DNA of 64,000 nucleotides, taken from contig NZ_LAQO01000001.1 of NCBI RefSeq assembly GCF_000971975.1, positions 310,001 through 374,000 of the forward strand, in the 5' to 3' direction. A program made the translations under genes and the position numbers. This DNA comes from Paenibacillus algorifonticola. GTDB lineage: Bacteria > Bacillota > Bacilli > Paenibacillales > Paenibacillaceae. Below, one piece after another: positions 8,346-16,567 of the stretch. Within the stretch, counting starts at the first letter, position 1. Each line of letters opens with the position of its first letter. The notes below the pieces were generated by a model, which saw nothing but the letters and a program-made list of their open reading frames with translations, was not told where the DNA came from and searched no databases.

Positions 8346-9464
8346 ATGTTAAATAGGAAGAGAAAAATGATCGCAACCTGTCTGGCCGCTTGTCTCGCCG
8401 CAGCTCCGTTTGCCGGCCAAGCTGAGGTGCATGCAGCCTCTGCCCTGCTTACCACGGAGTTTCAGATTGCAAATCTGACCTATGCCGACCATACCGGCAC
8501 TCATAAATTGCAAGCTCCCCCATTTTTGTATGAGCAATCGGTGATGATTCCATTGCGTGCGCTATCCCAAGCGATGGGCGCTAAGGTGACGTGGAATCAT
8601 AAAACGGGCACGGCTGTTATCGAAGGCCAAACGTCGGGAAAATTGACCTTCAAGCCGGGCAATAACAACGTTTATCAGGGCTCCAAGCTAGTGACTAAGC
8701 TTCCGGCTCCCGTTGTTATGGCTTCAAACACGCTGTTCGTGCCGGCGAAAGGGCTGGCTCAATTGCTTGGCGGACAAGTCGCCTGGGATGCAGCCAATCA
8801 TATCGTGAGAATTACGCATCAAAGCAGCGAAATGGACAAGCTGACGTTCCGGTACCATTTTGATGTGAGCGCTGAAGGCTGGAAAGGCGGTTTTTCCGAC
8901 CTTCCTGTCGACTATAATCCGGACATATACGATCTGGCGTATAAGCGGGAGCTGATTCCGCTTCAAGACAATACGACGAATTATGGCATGAAGCTATCAG
9001 GCCACAATCGCAGTGATGATTTATTTATGTATATGACCAAGAAAGTAGCTGGCCTTAAGCCAAATACCGCTTATCAAGCAAAATTGCGAATCGGCATATA
9101 TACCAATTATGAAAATGAAAGCTTTGGCATTGGCGGCTCGCCCGGTGCATCTGTATATGTTAAAGCAGGCATATTGGATAAGGAGCCAGCTCCGGTAGAG
9201 CTCAAGCAGGGCAATGATCTTTATTACCGGATGAACATCGATAAAGGGGAACAATCGGAAGGCGGAGCTGAGGCAGCAGTCGTAGGCAATCCGATCAAAG
9301 CAGAGGGCAGCAAGGCCGGCTATCAGCTTGTCTATTTTGATTACAGCCATACGGCAATGACGAACGACAAGGGCGAGCTATTTTTGCTCGTTGGTACAGA
9401 TTCCGGCTTTGAAGGCTTGACCACCCTTTATTATGATGACATTACGCTAACGCTTACTTCCTAA
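8346..9464 (+). CDS. Secreted stalk-domain protein (copper amine oxidase N-terminal-like)
   Basis: 372 aa. A basic signal peptide (MLNRKRKM, hydrophobic core, probable cleavage after VHAAS) is followed by two stalk-domain half-repeats: one around SVMIPLRALSQAMGAKVTW (residues 65-85) and one around NTLFVPAKGLAQLLGGQVAW (127-147). The rest (from about 160) has no recognised catalytic motif and looks beta-rich (FRYHFDVSAEGWKGGF, then LYYDDITLTL), perhaps a carbohydrate-binding or sensory ectodomain. Stalk domains are very common in Paenibacillus exoproteins; function here is unknown. AAGGAT precedes the start. A second, shorter protein of this type is at 30774-31427. Confidence 0.75.
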   Translation: MLNRKRKMIATCLAACLAAAPFAGQAEVHAASALLTTEFQIANLTYADHTGTHKLQAPPFLYEQSVMIPLRALSQAMGAKVTWNHKTGTAVIEGQTSGKLTFKPGNNNVYQGSKLVTKLPAPVVMASNTLFVPAKGLAQLLGGQVAWDAANHIVRITHQSSEMDKLTFRYHFDVSAEGWKGGFSDLPVDYNPDIYDLAYKRELIPLQDNTTNYGMKLSGHNRSDDLFMYMTKKVAGLKPNTAYQAKLRIGIYTNYENESFGIGGSPGASVYVKAGILDKEPAPVELKQGNDLYYRMNIDKGEQSEGGAEAAVVGNPIKAEGSKAGYQLVYFDYSHTAMTNDKGELFLLVGTDSGFEGLTTLYYDDITLTLTS

Positions 9465-9481
9465 ATTGAGCGAACTATGAC

Positions 9482-9509
9482 TTGAATCTGACCTCCTTCA
9501 ATGTATAAT
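9482..9509 (+). promoter_or_regulatory. Sigma-A promoter of prs
   Basis: TTGAAT (9482-9487), 16-bp spacer, TATAAT (9504-9509). It starts a message whose leader consists almost entirely of the 39-bp repeats at 9518-9618. Confidence 0.6.
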
Positions 9510-9517
9510 GGAATGTA

Positions 9518-9618
9518 GTAGTTTTTCGTAGCAAAACTTAAGTTTACGCTTTCGAAGCAGTTTTGCTGCGCAAAACTTAAGTTTACGCTTTCGAAGTAGT
9601 TTTGCTGCGCAAAACTTG
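9518..9618 (+). repeat. Three tandem 39-bp repeats in the prs leader
   Basis: Copy 1 is 9518-9556, copy 2 9557-9595, and a truncated copy 3 9596-9618 runs into the prs ribosome site. Each full copy contains a GCAG/TTTTGCTGC dyad, the 12-bp palindrome AAACTTAAGTTT and a TTCGAA palindrome. Copies 1 and 2 differ at only a few positions. Because the repeats lie between the promoter and the AAGGAGG of prs they are transcribed and could fold into serial hairpins. They could be a dispersed Paenibacillus intergenic repeat family or a leader regulatory element. Confidence 0.85.
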
Positions 9619-9631
9619 AAGGAGGAGCACA

Positions 9632-10570
9632 ATGCAAAAGGTAAAAATATTTTCGGGATCATCCAATCGCGCGCTTGCCGAGGAAATTTGCAGTTCACTC
9701 GGTATTCCGCTAGGCAATGTCGCCATATCCCGTCAGCAAAGCGGCGAAATTCACGTATCGTATGAAGAACCTATTCGGACATGCCATGTGTTTATAGTAC
9801 AAGCGCTGTCCCATCCGGTTAATGAACATTTAGTGGAATTGATGATTATGATTGATGCGGCGAAACGCGCTTCCGCCAAAACCATTAATCTCGTCATTCC
9901 TTATTATGGATATGCGCGCCAGGAACGCAAATCCGCTCCTCGTGAGCCGATTTCCGCCAAGCTGGTTGCTGATGTGCTGACTACGGTTGGCGCTCACCGC
10001 ATCATTACCGTGGATTTGCATGCAGATCCTATTCAAGGCTTTTTCGAAATTCCGGTCGATCATCTGACGGCTCTGGATCTCATTATCAGACATTTAAAAA
10101 GCCAAAATATCGTCAATCCCGTCGTCGTTTCGCCAGATGCTGGACGAGCTTCAACGGCTGAGAAGCTGGCGAACTATTTGGATTGCCCCTTTGCCATTAT
10201 GATCAAAAACCGCCCGGCCCACAACCAGTCGGAAATTACCCATATTATCGGTGAAGTGGAAGGCATGACGCCGATTATTATTGAGGATTTGATCGATACA
10301 GGCAGCACGATCGTAAACGTCGTTGAAGCGCTCCACAAAAAAGGCGCTCATGATGCCTACGTTTGTGCGACGCACGGCTTGTTCTCTGCCAACGCCATCG
10401 AGAAGCTGACGCATCCGAACATCCGTCAGGTTGTTGTAACGGATACGATTGCGCTGAGCGATCATTCGGACAAGTTTTTCGTTCTGCCAATGTCACCACT
10501 CATTGCAACCGCCATTAAAATCATTTCCGAAGGCGGCTCGCTTGATAAGCTCTTCCAAATCGGCGGCTAA
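9632..10570 (+). CDS. prs: Ribose-phosphate pyrophosphokinase
   Basis: 312 aa, near the usual 315-317. It makes PRPP from ribose 5-phosphate and ATP for purine, pyrimidine, histidine, tryptophan and NAD synthesis in the cytoplasm. The flexible-loop and catalytic region is recognisable (YYGYARQERKSAPREPISAK), as are the VDLHADPIQGFF motif and the PRPP-binding loop DLIDTGSTI. AAGGAGG lies 6 nt before the ATG. Monocistronic, with a strong terminator. It is not next to gcaD/glmU, the usual Bacillus location, so it may be a second prs paralogue; that needs the whole genome. Confidence 0.93.
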   Translation: MQKVKIFSGSSNRALAEEICSSLGIPLGNVAISRQQSGEIHVSYEEPIRTCHVFIVQALSHPVNEHLVELMIMIDAAKRASAKTINLVIPYYGYARQERKSAPREPISAKLVADVLTTVGAHRIITVDLHADPIQGFFEIPVDHLTALDLIIRHLKSQNIVNPVVVSPDAGRASTAEKLANYLDCPFAIMIKNRPAHNQSEITHIIGEVEGMTPIIIEDLIDTGSTIVNVVEALHKKGAHDAYVCATHGLFSANAIEKLTHPNIRQVVVTDTIALSDHSDKFFVLPMSPLIATAIKIISEGGSLDKLFQIGG

Positions 10571-10607
10571 TATTTTTAAGCGATACAGGCCGCAATTGCG
10601 GCAATGC

Positions 10608-10659
10608 AAAAACGCATCGAAAGGCTGCCAGAAGCAGCCCTCCGATGCGTTTTATTTTT
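10608..10659 (+). terminator. Rho-independent terminator after prs
   Basis: Outer stem ACGCATCG (10612-10619) with CGATGCGT (10643-10650), inner stem GGCTGC/GCAGCC (10623-10628 with 10634-10639), then TTTTATTTTT. A-rich on the left, so it may also serve the leftward nitroreductase gene. Confidence 0.85.
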
Positions 10660-10673
10660 GACAAATAACTCGT

Positions 10674-11348
10674 TTAGTTAACCCACTGCACAATTTCCTC
10701 TAACGGCAGCCTTGACTTGGGACGCTTTGGCTCAGCGAGCCGGTAGCCAAAAGCGGCCATCACGGAAACCTCCAAATTCCCGCCTTCCAGCAGTCCTTCT
10801 CTGTCCAAAATCGTATGCGCCTGATCCAGATTGAAGCCTTCAATCGGGCAGGAATCAATGCCAATTTGCGCAGCTGTGGTCATCATATTGGCAAGCGGGA
10901 TATACGTTTGCTTCGACGACCAATCCAGCAGTGTACGCTCATTATCAAGCAAATGCAGATCGGCTTCCTGAAACGGCTTATAAATGACTGGGATTTTCTC
11001 ATACACTTCCTCGCGCATCCCTTTAACCTGTGTGTACATATACTTCATATACTCCGAGTCATAGCGCACATTGCGGCGGGCTAGGAGAACGATAAAATGG
11101 CTCGCCGTTTCCAGCTGCTTTTTCGCTCCCCAGGATACGTCAGCCAGCTTCGCACGCAGCGCCTGATTTTGAATAATAACAAACTTCCATGGCTCAAGCC
11201 CAATGGAGCTAGGGGACAGCCTGCCCGTTTCCAAAATAAACTGGAAATCCTCATCGGAGATTTTTCGCTCGGGATCAAATTCCTTCGTCGCATGCCTGAA
11301 CCAAAAGGCGTCCAGGATTTGCTGTTTTTTTGCTTCGTGATCGTTCAT
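10674..11348 (-). CDS. Nitroreductase family NAD(P)H-dependent oxidoreductase
   Basis: 224 aa. The open frame extends to 11366, but AAAGGAGG lies 6 nt before the ATG at 11348 (MNDHEAKK). FMN-binding nitroreductase fold: FWFRHATKEFDPERKIS at the N-terminus, ETGRLSPSSIGLEPWKFVI, and a C-terminal GYRLAEPKRPKSRLPLEEIV. Homologues (YodC/YfkO/NfsB-like) reduce nitro compounds, quinones or flavins with NAD(P)H. Monocistronic, convergent with prs. The physiological substrate is unknown. Confidence 0.88.
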   Translation of the reverse strand: MNDHEAKKQQILDAFWFRHATKEFDPERKISDEDFQFILETGRLSPSSIGLEPWKFVIIQNQALRAKLADVSWGAKKQLETASHFIVLLARRNVRYDSEYMKYMYTQVKGMREEVYEKIPVIYKPFQEADLHLLDNERTLLDWSSKQTYIPLANMMTTAAQIGIDSCPIEGFNLDQAHTILDREGLLEGGNLEVSVMAAFGYRLAEPKRPKSRLPLEEIVQWVN

Positions 11349-11457
11349 GCTTTGCCTCCTTTCCAAACCGTTAAATTAATCTTAATAGAATGTGCGGCGT
11401 GGTACAAGTTGACTCCTTTACGTCTCCTGCCAGCCTGCCCTCTCTTATAAACAGGCG

Positions 11458-11503
11458 AACAACGCCCGCCAGCGTCAGTTCCCTGACAATGGCGGGCGTT
11501 GTT
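11458..11503 (-). terminator. Strong hairpin downstream of the GH3 gene
   Basis: A 14-bp perfect stem (11458-11471 with 11490-11503) encloses a smaller GTCAG/CTGAC hairpin. It lies 32 bp past the GH3 stop. The T-run is weak on either strand, so it may act as a 3' stabiliser as much as a terminator. Confidence 0.6.
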
Positions 11504-11534
11504 GATTAGCGATTCTATGATTTTAATCAAAATG

Positions 11535-13862
11535 TTATTTCATACTGCGCTTGCCGTCTGCATATTTTGCCGTCCTTGCATCCTGAATGACACCGCTCCA
11601 GTTCAGCCCGTAGCCGAAATCATACGCATGGCCTGCCGTGTCGACATACACATCCATATCATGCGGCGTGTCTTCAAGCTGCTCTTCCACCGTCAACATG
11701 TCCCGCGGCATTTGGAAAGGCAGCAGGCCAGATGGCTCGGATGCACCGATTATCGTCTCCAGCAGCGCCTGCTCCTGCAAGCCAAAATGGGCAATAATCG
11801 CATCGGAAGCGGCTTCAAATTCAGCGACTACCGCAGGGTTGCTGAGCGTAATCGAAACGATAACGGGCTTGCCCTTCATTTTCGCTTTCGTATCCAGCAC
11901 CATATCCAGATCGGATTCATTCGCAACGGCAACCGTCTTCCCTTTATAGGTACGATTCAGCACATCGCGCGCATCTCCAGCAAGGCTCGTCTCACGTGCA
12001 TGTACAGCTGTATACGGACGGTATTGAAGGCTTACTGGCACATAGCCATTTCCGCCCGCTTCGGCGTCTGCCTTGCTGTAGCCCATCGTGCTATGCGGAC
12101 TTTCGATGCACACCAATGCGAAATCCGCCTGCTCCGGGTTGTCCGTCACGTCAAAATACTTCTTGACCGTATCCACACTAATTGGATAACCCTCGAAAGA
12201 CGGCGTCGGCAGCCCGAGCCAGCTCGCACCCTCCGGCCGGAACTTCCGGGGAAGATAGACGGTACGACGCTCGCTTGTAGCAGGCAGCGGCAGCGTTTGC
12301 CCTTCATTTTTCAGCAGCACAATCGATTTCAGCTGGGCTTCGTAGCCTGCCGCCATGAAAGTCGGGGAGCCTACCGTCGCAGCCGTATGCGCCACTTCCA
12401 AATAAGGATTTTCAAAGAGGCCAAGCCGGAAAATATTTTTCAGCAGACGCACCGCCGATTGCTCAAAACGGCTGCGCATGAACGCCTCTCCATGCTGCTG
12501 CACGCCGATCTGATAAGCTTCAATAACCGGACCCGTCTCATTGTTGCCGCCAAATTGGTCTACGCCAGCCATCAGCAGCTTGTAGTGACGTTCCGCTACG
12601 CTGTAGCCTTCCTCCACACCCCAGCAGCGGCCGCCGCTCATCAGCCTCGTAATGTCATCGCCTTCATCCGCGGTAATGCCCCAGTCCGTGCAGACGACGC
12701 CATCGTAGCCGTACTGCTCGCGCAGCAAATCGTTTATGAGGTAGCTGTTGTAGGAGTTGCCGACATTTTCGCCGTTAATCGGGTCTTGTCCTTGCGAAAT
12801 CGTATAATAAGGCATAACGGCAGAAGCTTTGCCGGTCTTGCCATCCAGCTTGAACGCGCCTTCCGTAAAGGGACGCAAATGCTGCTCAAACTGCTCTCCC
12901 GGATAAACGGCATATTTGCCGTAGCCAAAATGCGCATCACGGCCGCCCTCGCCCGAGCCGCCGCCCGGCCAATGCTTCACCATCGCATTAACACTGTCAT
13001 AACCCCAGCCTTCGGCAATTTCATTCTCGCCCTCCGAAGTCTGGAAGCCGTCAATATAAGCGCGGCCCATATCAGTGGACAGCTGGGGATCTTCGCCAAA
13101 GGTCATGCCAAAACGGAACCAGCGCGGATCGGTGCCGATATCAACCTGCGGCGACAACGCCGTGCCAATGCCGAGCGCCCGATACTCCTTCGCTGCAACC
13201 TCGCCGAATTTTTTCGCTTCCTCCGGATCAAACGTAGCGGCAAGCCCCATCGTCTCCGGCCACATCGAAATGCTGCCGCCGGCTCCGGCATTAAATTCCT
13301 TCGTCGAATCTGTCGCATGCCGCGGATCGGAGCTCGTATTTACCGGGATGCCCAGCCCTAAGCCTTCAACGTACGCCTGCATCGTATTGTTCCACTGCGC
13401 CGCCGTTTCCGGGCTTTCCACCATCGTCAGCAGCACATGGCGCAAATGATCCTGCTCCAGAAAAGCAAGCTGCTGGTCCGTCAGCGCATGCGAGTCCGCG
13501 CCACTATCCGCATATGTCTTGCCCCCATAAGTGCCCGGATGCCAGCCCAGGCTAGCCGGAACGGCCTGATGGCTGCTGTAGAGCATAAGCCCGGCAATTT
13601 GCTCGACGCTCATTTTCGAAGCAAGATCTTCGGCTCTCTCCTGCGGACTAAGGCGCCAATCCTCATATTTAGCCAGCTTGCCGTCCTTGTTCAAATCTTT
13701 AAAATAAAAACCGTCCTGCTCCAAAATACGGACGCCGGACAAGGTGGAATAGCCGAGCTTCGGTCCATTTTTATTGTGAATATATTGAATAGTAGAAGCC
13801 TGATCACGCTCGTCTGCCAAACCGATCCCATCCCTTCGCTTGCCTGTAGATGCCTTGCTCAC
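11535..13862 (-). CDS. Glycoside hydrolase family 3 (beta-glucosidase-like)
   Basis: 775 aa. N-terminal TIM-barrel with KHWPGGGSGEGG and the nucleophile Asp in GVVCTDWG, then the GH3 C-terminal domain (LKSIVLLKNEGQTLPLP). No signal peptide, so it works in the cytoplasm on imported oligosaccharides. The start is uncertain: the GTG at 13862 has no convincing Shine-Dalgarno, no ATG occurs before MSVEQIAGLML (too far in), and the IS remnant ends only 76 bp upstream. TATAAT at about 13870-13875 overlaps the expected leader. Substrate specificity (beta-glucoside, beta-xyloside or other) cannot be decided from the sequence. Confidence 0.88.
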   Translation of the reverse strand: MSKASTGKRRDGIGLADERDQASTIQYIHNKNGPKLGYSTLSGVRILEQDGFYFKDLNKDGKLAKYEDWRLSPQERAEDLASKMSVEQIAGLMLYSSHQAVPASLGWHPGTYGGKTYADSGADSHALTDQQLAFLEQDHLRHVLLTMVESPETAAQWNNTMQAYVEGLGLGIPVNTSSDPRHATDSTKEFNAGAGGSISMWPETMGLAATFDPEEAKKFGEVAAKEYRALGIGTALSPQVDIGTDPRWFRFGMTFGEDPQLSTDMGRAYIDGFQTSEGENEIAEGWGYDSVNAMVKHWPGGGSGEGGRDAHFGYGKYAVYPGEQFEQHLRPFTEGAFKLDGKTGKASAVMPYYTISQGQDPINGENVGNSYNSYLINDLLREQYGYDGVVCTDWGITADEGDDITRLMSGGRCWGVEEGYSVAERHYKLLMAGVDQFGGNNETGPVIEAYQIGVQQHGEAFMRSRFEQSAVRLLKNIFRLGLFENPYLEVAHTAATVGSPTFMAAGYEAQLKSIVLLKNEGQTLPLPATSERRTVYLPRKFRPEGASWLGLPTPSFEGYPISVDTVKKYFDVTDNPEQADFALVCIESPHSTMGYSKADAEAGGNGYVPVSLQYRPYTAVHARETSLAGDARDVLNRTYKGKTVAVANESDLDMVLDTKAKMKGKPVIVSITLSNPAVVAEFEAASDAIIAHFGLQEQALLETIIGASEPSGLLPFQMPRDMLTVEEQLEDTPHDMDVYVDTAGHAYDFGYGLNWSGVIQDARTAKYADGKRSMK

Positions 13863-13937
13863 CTTATAATTATAGCTAATTTGGACATGCTCAGGCTAAT
13901 CGTATTCCGACTTTTTAGTTGTGATATTAAGACTATT

Positions 13938-14039
13938 TTGAACCTCTCATGACTAAAGTCACGAGATTCTTGGGTCGTCCCTTCTAACGAAGAGAAATGT
14001 ACCAAGCTAACCCTGTCGTTCCGACAGTTCGTGTAAGGA
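13938..14039 (-). ncRNA. IS605-type right end / omegaRNA-like region
   Basis: Directly downstream of the tnpB stop. Three hairpins are visible: one overlapping the stop codon (GTGTAA/TTACAC, 14031-14045), CTGTCG/CGACAG (14013-14027), and the right-end hairpin CTCATGAC/GTCACGAG with loop TAAA (13946-13965), followed leftward by GGTTCAA. This arrangement is typical of the IS200/IS605 right end from which TnpB guide (omega) RNAs derive. The RNA itself is inferred by homology of arrangement. The guide would be copied from the DNA just left of 13938. Confidence 0.5.
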
Positions 14040-14362
14040 TTACACAGCAAGAAGTCTTTTGCCTTCAGCAAGAATATTCAGGCTTGCGTTAAAGTCCCGG
14101 TCGTGGTGCGCTCCACATGCTGGGCAGTCCCATTCTCGCAACTTTAAGTCTTTTACCTCTTTGTGCTTATAGCCGCAGCAGGAGCATAGCTGCGAAGATG
14201 CGAATGTTTGACCCACAGCCACTACGATGCGACCATACCACTTCGCTTTGTACGCTAGCATGGAGCGATACACCGACCAGGAAACCTCGCTAATGGCCTT
14301 GGCTAACTGATGATTCTTCATCATATGGGCTACCTGTAAATCTTCAATCGCAATATCGAGGA
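14040..14362 (-). pseudogene. 3' fragment of IS200/IS605 OrfB (TnpB)
   Basis: About 107 codons matching the C-terminal end of TnpB: the RuvC-II Glu in IAIEDLQV, a Zn ribbon with CSCC and CPAC pairs, and the RuvC-III Asp in [11 protein letters not shown]. The N-terminal part, including RuvC-I, is missing, so no active nuclease can be made. The frame is open and joined in frame to the end of a siderophore-receptor gene fragment, giving a chimeric 170-codon ORF (14040-14552). That chimera has no credible ribosome site and is best read as two remnants. No left end and no tnpA are present. Confidence 0.85.
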
Positions 14363-15001
14363 AATATACGCGGTTATTTTTCACAGCCGGAAAGCTCCTC
14401 CATGCCGGATTCGATTTCAGCAAATCTATAAAGCGCTGATGCTCCTCTTCCTCCTTAAAAACAAGAAATAAATAATCCGCTTCATAGTCCGTCAGCTCAT
14501 CCGGTGCAATCGAAACCCAATTAAAGCCGGTTCCCGGCGCATGGCGCTCCAACCGACCGGCGTCTTATTCATCACCTTCTTGAACACCTGTAAATAATAG
14601 GAGGGATGCAGCTGAGCAATTTCAGCAAGCTTGTTCACCCGAATATCCTCGCGAAAATGGTGCTGCATATAGCGCAGCGTCAGCTCCAGCCGCTTTTCCA
14701 AATCATTGGCTGCCGTAGGAGCTGCATATGCAATAAAGCTCTCCAGCATTTCATGCAAATCATGCTGCTCCAGAAAACGGCTGTTCTCCTGCCTCGTGCT
14801 TTCTTCTGCCGTTAGCAAATAGAGCAGCCGCTTGAAGCGGCTTCCCTTAAGCTTTATCAGCCCTTCCACGGGGAACTCCAGCTCTCGCTCATACTCCCGC
14901 TGATGCTCGCTGCTCACCTTCATGCGAAACATATCAAAAACAACCCAGCGCAGCCCTGCTGGCACGACTATCCAAGGTGAAAGCACAAACGTCCATCTGC
15001 A
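14363..15001 (-). pseudogene. Wrecked AraC/siderophore-binding (Btr-like) regulator gene
   Basis: Two pieces of a gene like the intact ones at 21355-22968 and 31463-33061. The 5' piece (about 14565-15001) encodes the end of the sensor domain and the first AraC helix-turn-helix (VNKLAEIAQLHPSYYLQVFK, then NKTPVGW). One frame away, the 3' piece (14363-14560) encodes the end of the binding domain ([19 protein letters not shown], then [17 protein letters not shown]). The second HTH and most of the binding domain are deleted, the start is lost, and the 3' end is replaced by tnpB. The homologues suggest the ancestor regulated siderophore uptake. Confidence 0.8.
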
Positions 15002-15067
15002 TACAATTTGCCTGTGCTGGAAAAAATAGCTGAACCAAATGAATCGACAGAGAGGAAGTCTACCGCT

Positions 15068-16567
15068 ATGCCTGACAACAATACGGAGCAAAATATACCG
15101 CATAGCGATCGCATCAGCGCCGATTTAAAGGAAAACCTAGCAAAAATTCAGCGGCTTTTTACCGAAACCCCCGATATGGTTACCCGCCATCTGACCATTA
15201 AACAATCAGGCAAACAGGCTTTGCTGATCTATATCGACGGGTTAAACGACAAAGCGGCGATTAATGAAAATGTTCTCCGTCCACTGCAGCAAGAGATGGG
15301 CGAGAACAGTCAGGAAATTGCCGTCACCGTCGGTCATGTAGAGCATTTATACAGCTGGGAGAAAGCAGAGATCGGGCTTTTTCAGGGGAACAGCCTCTTA
15401 TTTATTGATGGCAGCGAGCGGACCTACTCCCTCGATACAAAAGGATGGCCGCAGCGCAATATCGAAGACCCTCAGCTCGAATCATCGCTGAAGGGCGCAC
15501 ATCAGGGCTTTCTGGAGACAGGCGATTTAAATATCGCCCTCATTCGCCGTTATCTCCCCCACCGCGGACTCAAAATCAAACGGCTCATGGTTGGCGAGAG
15601 AGGACAAACGACCGTTTCCATTTTGTACATCGAGGATATTGCCAACGAGAAGTATATGGCGAAGCTGGAACAGCGAATTCGACAAATCAATGTCGATGCC
15701 ATCATTAATACAGGCGAGCTGTGCGAATTTATCGAGGATAATCCTTTTTCGTTGTTTCCGCAGCTCATAACGACGGAGCGGCCTGATACGACCGCTTCCC
15801 AGCTGCTGCAAGGACGCTGCGCGGTTGTCGTCGACCGTTCCCCAAACGTGTTGATTGCTCCCGTAACCTTCATGTCCTTCTTTCAAAATATTGACGATTA
15901 CAGCTCGCGCTGGACGATAGCGACGTTTCTTCGCCTGCTGCGCGTGTTTGCTTTTTTTATGGCAGCATTTTTGCCCGCCTTTTATATTTCCGTCGTTTCC
16001 TATCACTTTGAAATCATCCCGCTCAAGCTGCTGCTGACGCTGGGAGAATCAAGGGGACAGGTTCCTTTTCCCCCGTTTGTGGAGGCGATATTAATGGAAA
16101 TTACACTGGAGCTGCTGCGGGAAGCTGGGATAAGGCTGCCAGCGCCAGTCGGACAAACGGTCGGCATCGTCGGCGGTATCGTTATTGGACAAGCGGTTGT
16201 GCAGGCCGGGCTTATCAGTAACGCCATGGTTATTGTCGTCGCTTTTACGGCCATTTCATCCTTTATTCTGCCTAACTATGACATGGTAGCAGCGGTGCGG
16301 CTTATCCGTTTTATTTTAATGATACTAGCGTCCATGTTCGGATTTGTTGGCCTCGTCATTGGGCTCATGACTTTGATCGGTCATATTTTGTCGCTCAAAT
16401 CGCTTGGCACCGCCTATGGAACCCCGATTGGTCCAGTCAGACTGGCTGACTTGAAGGACACAATTGTAAGGGTTCCCCTGTGGCTCATGGACAAGCGTCC
16501 GTTAAGTACGGCTCCTAAACAGTCAATAAGGCAAAGACAAAGCCGGATCAAGGAGGACACAGAATGA
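15068..16567 (+). CDS. Spore germinant receptor subunit A (GerA/GerKA family)
   Basis: 499 aa. The frame is open further upstream, but the ATG at 15068 is chosen because GAGGAAG precedes it and the length then fits the family. Large cytoplasmic N-terminal domain (to about 270), the conserved VVDRSPNVLIAPVTFMSFFQ segment, then about five membrane helices with GESRGQVPFPPFVEAILME and RLPAPVGQTVGIVGGI. It forms a germinant receptor in the spore inner membrane with the two following genes, whose reading frames overlap (ATGA junctions). The germinant is unknown. Expression is presumably forespore-specific; I did not identify the promoter. Confidence 0.95.
   Translation: MPDNNTEQNIPHSDRISADLKENLAKIQRLFTETPDMVTRHLTIKQSGKQALLIYIDGLNDKAAINENVLRPLQQEMGENSQEIAVTVGHVEHLYSWEKAEIGLFQGNSLLFIDGSERTYSLDTKGWPQRNIEDPQLESSLKGAHQGFLETGDLNIALIRRYLPHRGLKIKRLMVGERGQTTVSILYIEDIANEKYMAKLEQRIRQINVDAIINTGELCEFIEDNPFSLFPQLITTERPDTTASQLLQGRCAVVVDRSPNVLIAPVTFMSFFQNIDDYSSRWTIATFLRLLRVFAFFMAAFLPAFYISVVSYHFEIIPLKLLLTLGESRGQVPFPPFVEAILMEITLELLREAGIRLPAPVGQTVGIVGGIVIGQAVVQAGLISNAMVIVVAFTAISSFILPNYDMVAAVRLIRFILMILASMFGFVGLVIGLMTLIGHILSLKSLGTAYGTPIGPVRLADLKDTIVRVPLWLMDKRPLSTAPKQSIRQRQSRIKEDTE

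Noticed and set aside
9498..9698. 66-codon leftward ORF with internally repeated peptide
   Set aside because: The peptide repetition is just the 39-bp DNA repeat read through on the wrong strand.
11499..13361. 620-codon rightward open frame
   Set aside because: It lies wholly antisense to the GH3 gene, has a biased Arg/His/Ala composition, no ribosome site and no recognisable motif; a shadow of high-GC third positions.
14040..14552. Chimeric 170-codon ORF as a functional fusion protein
   Set aside because: It joins the tail of a siderophore-binding domain to the tail of TnpB; neither half has its active core, and no credible ribosome site precedes it.
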